Assembly: GCA_902803245.1 (NCBI GenBank)
Contig: CADCPJ010000301.1
Span: 1 to 8,070 of the forward strand
Direction: 5' to 3'
Source of the DNA: an uncultured Lachnospiraceae bacterium
GTDB lineage: Bacteria > Bacillota > Clostridia > Lachnospirales > Lachnospiraceae
DNA: 8,070 nt
The translations under genes were made by a program, and so were the position numbers. Below are positions 5,408 through 8,070 of this stretch, piece after piece (within the stretch, counting starts at the first letter, position 1; every line of letters starts with the position of its first letter). The notes below the pieces were generated by a model. That model was not told the DNA's origin. It was given only the letters and a program-made list of their open reading frames with translations, and made no database searches.

Positions 5408-6320
5408 TATAGCTGTCTCGTGCTGCCTCCTTGACGAGGTCTTCCTTAAGGAGCTGCGTGAGCGCGGAGCGCACGTCTTCAATCGGCATCTTCGCCCTCT
5501 CCGCGACCTGGTCCGGACAGAAGACATCCTCGAAGGAGAGGGCGCGGTACACCTTTTTGGCCTCCGGCGTGAGGGTGCTGCTCCCTTTCACCTGGCGGAG
5601 GAGGGCGCGGCGGAAGGAGGCGGCGAGGGCCATCGACTTCGCATAGGAGGCGCTGTCCATCAGGATTTTCAGCTCTTCGAGAATCGCTTCCGGGGCGTAC
5701 GCGATCGAGGCTCCCTGCGCGATCAGGTAATTGCATCCGTCCGAGAGGGCATCGCCTACCCGGCCCGGCACCGCATATACGCTTTTTCCCTGGCTGAGGG
5801 CAAAATCCACCGTGATGAGCGAGCCGGAGCGCTGCTTCGCCTCAACGACGAGGACGACGTCGGCGAGCGCGCTGATAATCCGGTTTCTTGCCGGGAAGTA
5901 GCACCCCATGGGCGGGGTGCCCGGCGGCTGCTCGGAGAGAATTCCTCCCTGCTTCCGCAGGCGGTTGTATAGGCTCGTGTTGCCCCTCGGATAGCAGACG
6001 TCCACGCCGCAGCCAAGGACGGCCCAGCTCTTCCCGCCGCCGTCAAGCGCACCCTCCTGCGCGGTGCAGTCAACTCCTGCGGCCATGCCGCTTATGATCT
6101 GGACGCCGGCCTTTGCCAGTTCCCTTCCGAAAGAATATGCCGTCTCCCTGCCGTAGGAGCTGCAGAGCCTCGCCCCGACGATGGCGACGGAGGGCGCGGT
6201 GTCGTCCGGCATCTCTCCTGTCACATACAGCATTTCCGGCATCGATCCGAGAGCCCTCATGCGCCTCGGATAGGCCTCGTCATTTTTTCCTATCATTTTT
6301 ATCTCATCTCTTTTTACCAT
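5382..6320 (-). CDS. dprA: DNA-processing protein DprA (Smf family)
   Basis: This 312-residue Rossmann-like DNA-processing protein protects incoming single-stranded DNA and loads RecA on it during transformation and recombination. Motifs, counted from the chosen start, are VAIVGARLCSSYG (45-57), SGMAAGVD (77-84), AVLGCGVDVCYPRGN (100-114), FPARNRIISALAD (142-154), GSLITVDFALSQGKSVYAVPG (166-186, written from GSLITV to AVPG) and DGCNYLI (194-200). A C-terminal winged-helix region (about 245-300) is of the DprA_WH type. The start was set at ATG 6320 because GGAGGAG lies just before it; the upstream ATG at 6338 overlaps the comM stop as TAATG but has no ribosome site and would add six basic residues. 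The gene follows comM by 17 bp and is presumably co-transcribed. Its end overlaps the end of trhP. Confidence 0.95.
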   Translation of the reverse strand: MVKRDEIKMIGKNDEAYPRRMRALGSMPEMLYVTGEMPDDTAPSVAIVGARLCSSYGRETAYSFGRELAKAGVQIISGMAAGVDCTAQEGALDGGGKSWAVLGCGVDVCYPRGNTSLYNRLRKQGGILSEQPPGTPPMGCYFPARNRIISALADVVLVVEAKQRSGSLITVDFALSQGKSVYAVPGRVGDALSDGCNYLIAQGASIAYAPEAILEELKILMDSASYAKSMALAASFRRALLRQVKGSSTLTPEAKKVYRALSFEDVFCPDQVAERAKMPIEDVRSALTQLLKEDLVKEAARDSYIRNKAPSS

Positions 6321-6324
6321 AGAT

Positions 6325-6331
6325 CTCCTCC
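6325..6331 (-). promoter_or_regulatory. Ribosome binding site that fixes the dprA start
   Basis: On the reverse strand GGAGGAG ends four bases before ATG 6320 (core GGAGG six bases away). It lies downstream of the alternative ATG at 6338, so it supports the shorter protein. Confidence 0.8.
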
Positions 6332-6337
6332 GGAACA

Positions 6338-7858
6338 TTATTGCGCCCTGTCTGGCGGGCGGTAGGTCAGGGCCTCCTCGACGTGCCGCGCGCGGATGGT
6401 CTCCGAGGCATCGAGGTCGGCGATGGTCCTTGATACCTTCACGATCCGGAAATAACTGCGGGCGCTGAAGCCCCTCGTGCGGAATGCGTATTCCAGGGTC
6501 TTTGAAGCGTCTTCGTCCATATGGCAGTACTCAGCGATCCGGTTTGCGGGTATCTCGGAGTTGAAATGGATCGGCGTGCCGGCAAAGCGCCTCTCCTCGA
6601 TCTCCCTCGCGGCCTCCACCTTCTGCCTGATCTCGGCGGAGGACATGCCGCGCCTTTTTGGGGCGCACAGATCCTCAAAGGAGACGGGAGGGCAGTGGAC
6701 GCTCAGGTCAATCCTGTCGAGGAGGGGCTTCGATATGCGGTTCTGATAGTCGTGGATGGCTCTCGGGGTGCAGGAGCACCTGGAAAAATCGGGATAGTAC
6801 CCGCAGGGACACGGGTTCATCGCGGCGAGGAGAAGAAAGCTTGCCGGGAAGCGGAAGGTTCCCGTCGTGCGGGAGATGACGATCTCCCGATCTTCGAGGG
6901 GCTGCCTCAGTATTTCGAGGGTCTGGGAATGGAACTCGGGGAACTCGTCGAGGAACAGGATTCCGCGGTGCGCGAGGGAGACCTCGCCGGGGGTGGGGAT
7001 CCGGCCGCCTCCCGCCAATGCCTGGGGCGAGATCGTGTGATGCGGGTGGCGGAACGGGCGGACCCCCATGACCGGATGCGACTCGTCAAGGAGCCCTGCG
7101 ATGCTGTAGATGCGGGAGATCTCGAGGGCCTCCTCCCTTGTGAGAGACGGGAGAATGGTGGGAAAGCGCCGGGCAATCATCGTCTTGCCGGACCCCGGCG
7201 TGCCGACGAGAAGAAGGTTGTGGAAGCCCGCAGCCGCAATGGCTGCCGCTCTCTTTGCGGAGAGCTGCCCCTGGATATCCTCAAAGTCCTCGCTGTACTT
7301 GTTGAGGGCGGGATCCGGGGGAGGTGCCCCTTCCCTGCCGGGCAGGACGCCGTCGCGGAAGAAGGAGACGGCCTCCCGGACCGAGCCAAGGCCCAGCACA
7401 TCCAGGCCATCCACGGCCTTCGCCTCGGCTTCATTTGCATAAGGGACGATGAGCAGGGACGCGCCGCTCTTCCTGGCCATGAGCGCGACGGGGAGCACCC
7501 CCGTGACATGGGTGATTCCGCCTGAGAGCGACAGTTCGCCGACGGCCATCACGCCGCTTAAGCTCTCCGCGGGGATTTCTCCCGATGCAGCCAGGATGGA
7601 GAGCGCCACGGGAAGGTCAAACCTCGAGCCGCTCTTCGGAATGTCCGCCGGCGAGAAGTTTACCGTGATTCTCATCGAGGGGAGAGGGATGCGGGCGTTC
7701 CGGAACGCCGAGCGCACGCGGTCCTGCGCCTCGCGGACCTGGGCGCTCAGATAGCCGACCATGGTAAACTGGGGAAGCCCCTGACCGATGTCCGCCTCGA
7801 CGCGAACCGGAGAGACTTCGAGACCGCTTATGGAAGCGGAGAGCACACTGCTGAACAT
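6338..7858 (-). CDS. comM: YifB/ComM family Mg-chelatase-like AAA+ ATPase
   Basis: This 506-residue protein has the full family length. The N-terminal Lon-like ChlI domain (about 1-165) contains GQGLPQFTMVGY and VNFSPADIPKSGSRFDLPVA (67-86, from VNFSPAD to DLPVA). The AAA+ Mg-chelatase domain has Walker A GTPGSGKT at 219-226, FRHPHHTIS at 269-277, Walker B ILFLDEF at 300-306, AAMNPCPCG at 345-353 and LLDRID at 379-384. Cys pairs at 350/352 and 361/363 could bind zinc. The C-terminal domain (about 410-500) includes FSARSYFRIVKVSRTIADLD. ComM is a hexameric helicase that promotes branch migration during natural transformation in Gammaproteobacteria; the role in Clostridia is less well known. 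ATG 7858 was chosen for its AAGGAGG; ATG 7885 has no such site. It sits upstream of dprA on the same strand. Confidence 0.93.
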   Translation of the reverse strand: MFSSVLSASISGLEVSPVRVEADIGQGLPQFTMVGYLSAQVREAQDRVRSAFRNARIPLPSMRITVNFSPADIPKSGSRFDLPVALSILAASGEIPAESLSGVMAVGELSLSGGITHVTGVLPVALMARKSGASLLIVPYANEAEAKAVDGLDVLGLGSVREAVSFFRDGVLPGREGAPPPDPALNKYSEDFEDIQGQLSAKRAAAIAAAGFHNLLLVGTPGSGKTMIARRFPTILPSLTREEALEISRIYSIAGLLDESHPVMGVRPFRHPHHTISPQALAGGGRIPTPGEVSLAHRGILFLDEFPEFHSQTLEILRQPLEDREIVISRTTGTFRFPASFLLLAAMNPCPCGYYPDFSRCSCTPRAIHDYQNRISKPLLDRIDLSVHCPPVSFEDLCAPKRRGMSSAEIRQKVEAAREIEERRFAGTPIHFNSEIPANRIAEYCHMDEDASKTLEYAFRTRGFSARSYFRIVKVSRTIADLDASETIRARHVEEALTYRPPDRAQ

Positions 7859-7863
7859 ACAAG

Positions 7864-7870
7864 CCTCCTT
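7864..7870 (-). promoter_or_regulatory. Ribosome binding site of comM
   Basis: AAGGAGG on the reverse strand lies five bases before ATG 7858. It favours this start over ATG 7885, which would place the site within the coding region. Confidence 0.8.
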
Positions 7871-7890
7871 CCTTCTTTGACGCATAAAGA

Positions 7891-7913
7891 GCCGCTGTGA
7901 AAGCCACTGCGGC
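7891..7913 (-). repeat. Stem-loop in the likely 5' leader of comM
   Basis: GCCGC (7891-7895) pairs with GCGGC (7909-7913); after one T-T mismatch, GTG (7897-7899) pairs with CAC (7905-7907), leaving a 5-nt loop. Eight of nine positions pair. It lies 33-55 bases upstream of the comM start and would be at the very 5' end of the mRNA if the promoter at 7923-7950 is used. No T tract follows on either strand. Confidence 0.55.
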
Positions 7914-7922
7914 GCCTTTAGT

Positions 7923-7950
7923 GTTATAACCGCAAAGGATTCCCTCCAAA
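7923..7950 (-). promoter_or_regulatory. Weak candidate promoter of comM-dprA
   Basis: On the reverse strand TATAAC (7923-7928) is a five-of-six match to the -10 consensus, and TTTGGA (7945-7950), 16 bases upstream, matches the -35 at only three of six. The -10 lies inside the self-complementary GTTATAAC. A start near 7916 would give a leader of about 58 nt. Confidence 0.3.
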
Positions 7951-7969
7951 GAGAGCGGAGATCCTTCGC
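7932..7969. repeat. Long imperfect stem-loop upstream of comM
   Basis: GCAAAGGAT (7932-7940) pairs with ATCCTTCGC (7961-7969) at eight of nine positions. Inside it, CTCC (7944-7947) pairs with GGAG (7957-7960), with a 3-nt bulge TCC and a 9-nt loop. The T run at 7981-7986 starts 11 bases after the stem, too far for a standard intrinsic terminator on the forward strand. Confidence 0.5.
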
Positions 7970-8070
7970 TTCACTATGAATTTTTTGTAACTATTCAGCA
8001 CCCCCAGCATTCGGGACGCTTTGCGTCCCTCATTGTGGGCGTTCAGAGGTCTACGCTCCGCTTCGGTCGG
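7970..8070. repeat. Non-coding, palindrome-rich tail, probable intergenic repeat element
   Basis: No gene is visible. A perfect hairpin GGGACGC-TTT-GCGTCCC occupies 8013-8029. Pairing resumes symmetrically further out, CCCA (8003-8006) with TGGG (8036-8039), making an inverted repeat of about 37 bases with a mispaired middle. TTCAG occurs at 7994-7998 and again at 8042-8046, flanking it. The structure looks like a dispersed intergenic element or the end of a mobile element, but it is cut by the window edge. Confidence 0.4.

Noticed and set aside
5408..5460. A bidirectional terminator near the trhP and dprA ends
   Set aside because: Only short purine/pyrimidine-rich complementary runs and the CCTTAAGG palindrome are present; there is no compact stem with a T tract, and the region is dprA coding sequence.
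6521..7525. Open frame of 334 codons on the forward strand inside comM
   Set aside because: It lies antisense to a fully motif-supported ATPase gene, has low-complexity Gly/Arg/Glu composition and no recognisable domain.

Overview
The window is a gene-dense, GC-rich stretch of bacterial chromosome, most likely from a Clostridia of the Lachnospiraceae type. This rests on an IreB-RuvX-DUF1292 run at the start of an operon, followed by RNase J, a YlbF-family protein, a tRNA wobble-uridine methyltransferase and a U32-family hydroxylase. The order resembles the Bacillus subtilis yrzL-yrrK-yrzB-yrrL-yrrM-yrrN/O cluster, with rnj and ylbF inserted. Shine-Dalgarno sites are strong and purine-rich, and TTG and GTG starts occur. 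No rRNA, tRNA, CRISPR array or recognisable transposase gene was seen.

Layout. Positions 1-230 are a non-coding leader with a possible promoter, two palindromes and a short tandem repeat. Positions 231-5407 are one tightly packed forward operon: ireB, ruvX, a DUF1292 gene, RNase J (TTG start), a ylbF-family gene, a very small single-pass membrane protein in the place usually held by an MltG-like gene, trmR, and a trhP-type U32 gene. Junctions are overlaps or gaps of 1-48 bp, except for about 64 bp before ruvX. Positions 5382-7858 are a reverse-strand pair, comM (YifB family) then dprA. The 3' end of dprA overlaps the 3' end of trhP by 26 bp. Positions 7859-8070 are non-coding and unusually rich in inverted repeats.

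How the genes work together. The forward operon is mostly RNA biology: RuvX (pre-16S rRNA processing nuclease family), RNase J (mRNA and rRNA decay and maturation), a YlbF-family protein (related Bacillus proteins steer RNase Y), and the TrhP-TrmR pair that makes 5-hydroxyuridine and then 5-methoxyuridine at tRNA position 34. IreB links the operon to the PASTA-kinase cell-envelope stress pathway. The reverse pair handles incoming single-stranded DNA and recombination.

This is largely a core-genome region and I did not find a convincing undescribed system. The points most worth a second look are the ambiguous ruvX start with a hairpin and a three-codon mini-ORF, the stripped-down MltG-like membrane protein, the palindromes around the ireB promoter, and the cluster of stem-loops in front of comM, part of which looks like a dispersed intergenic repeat.
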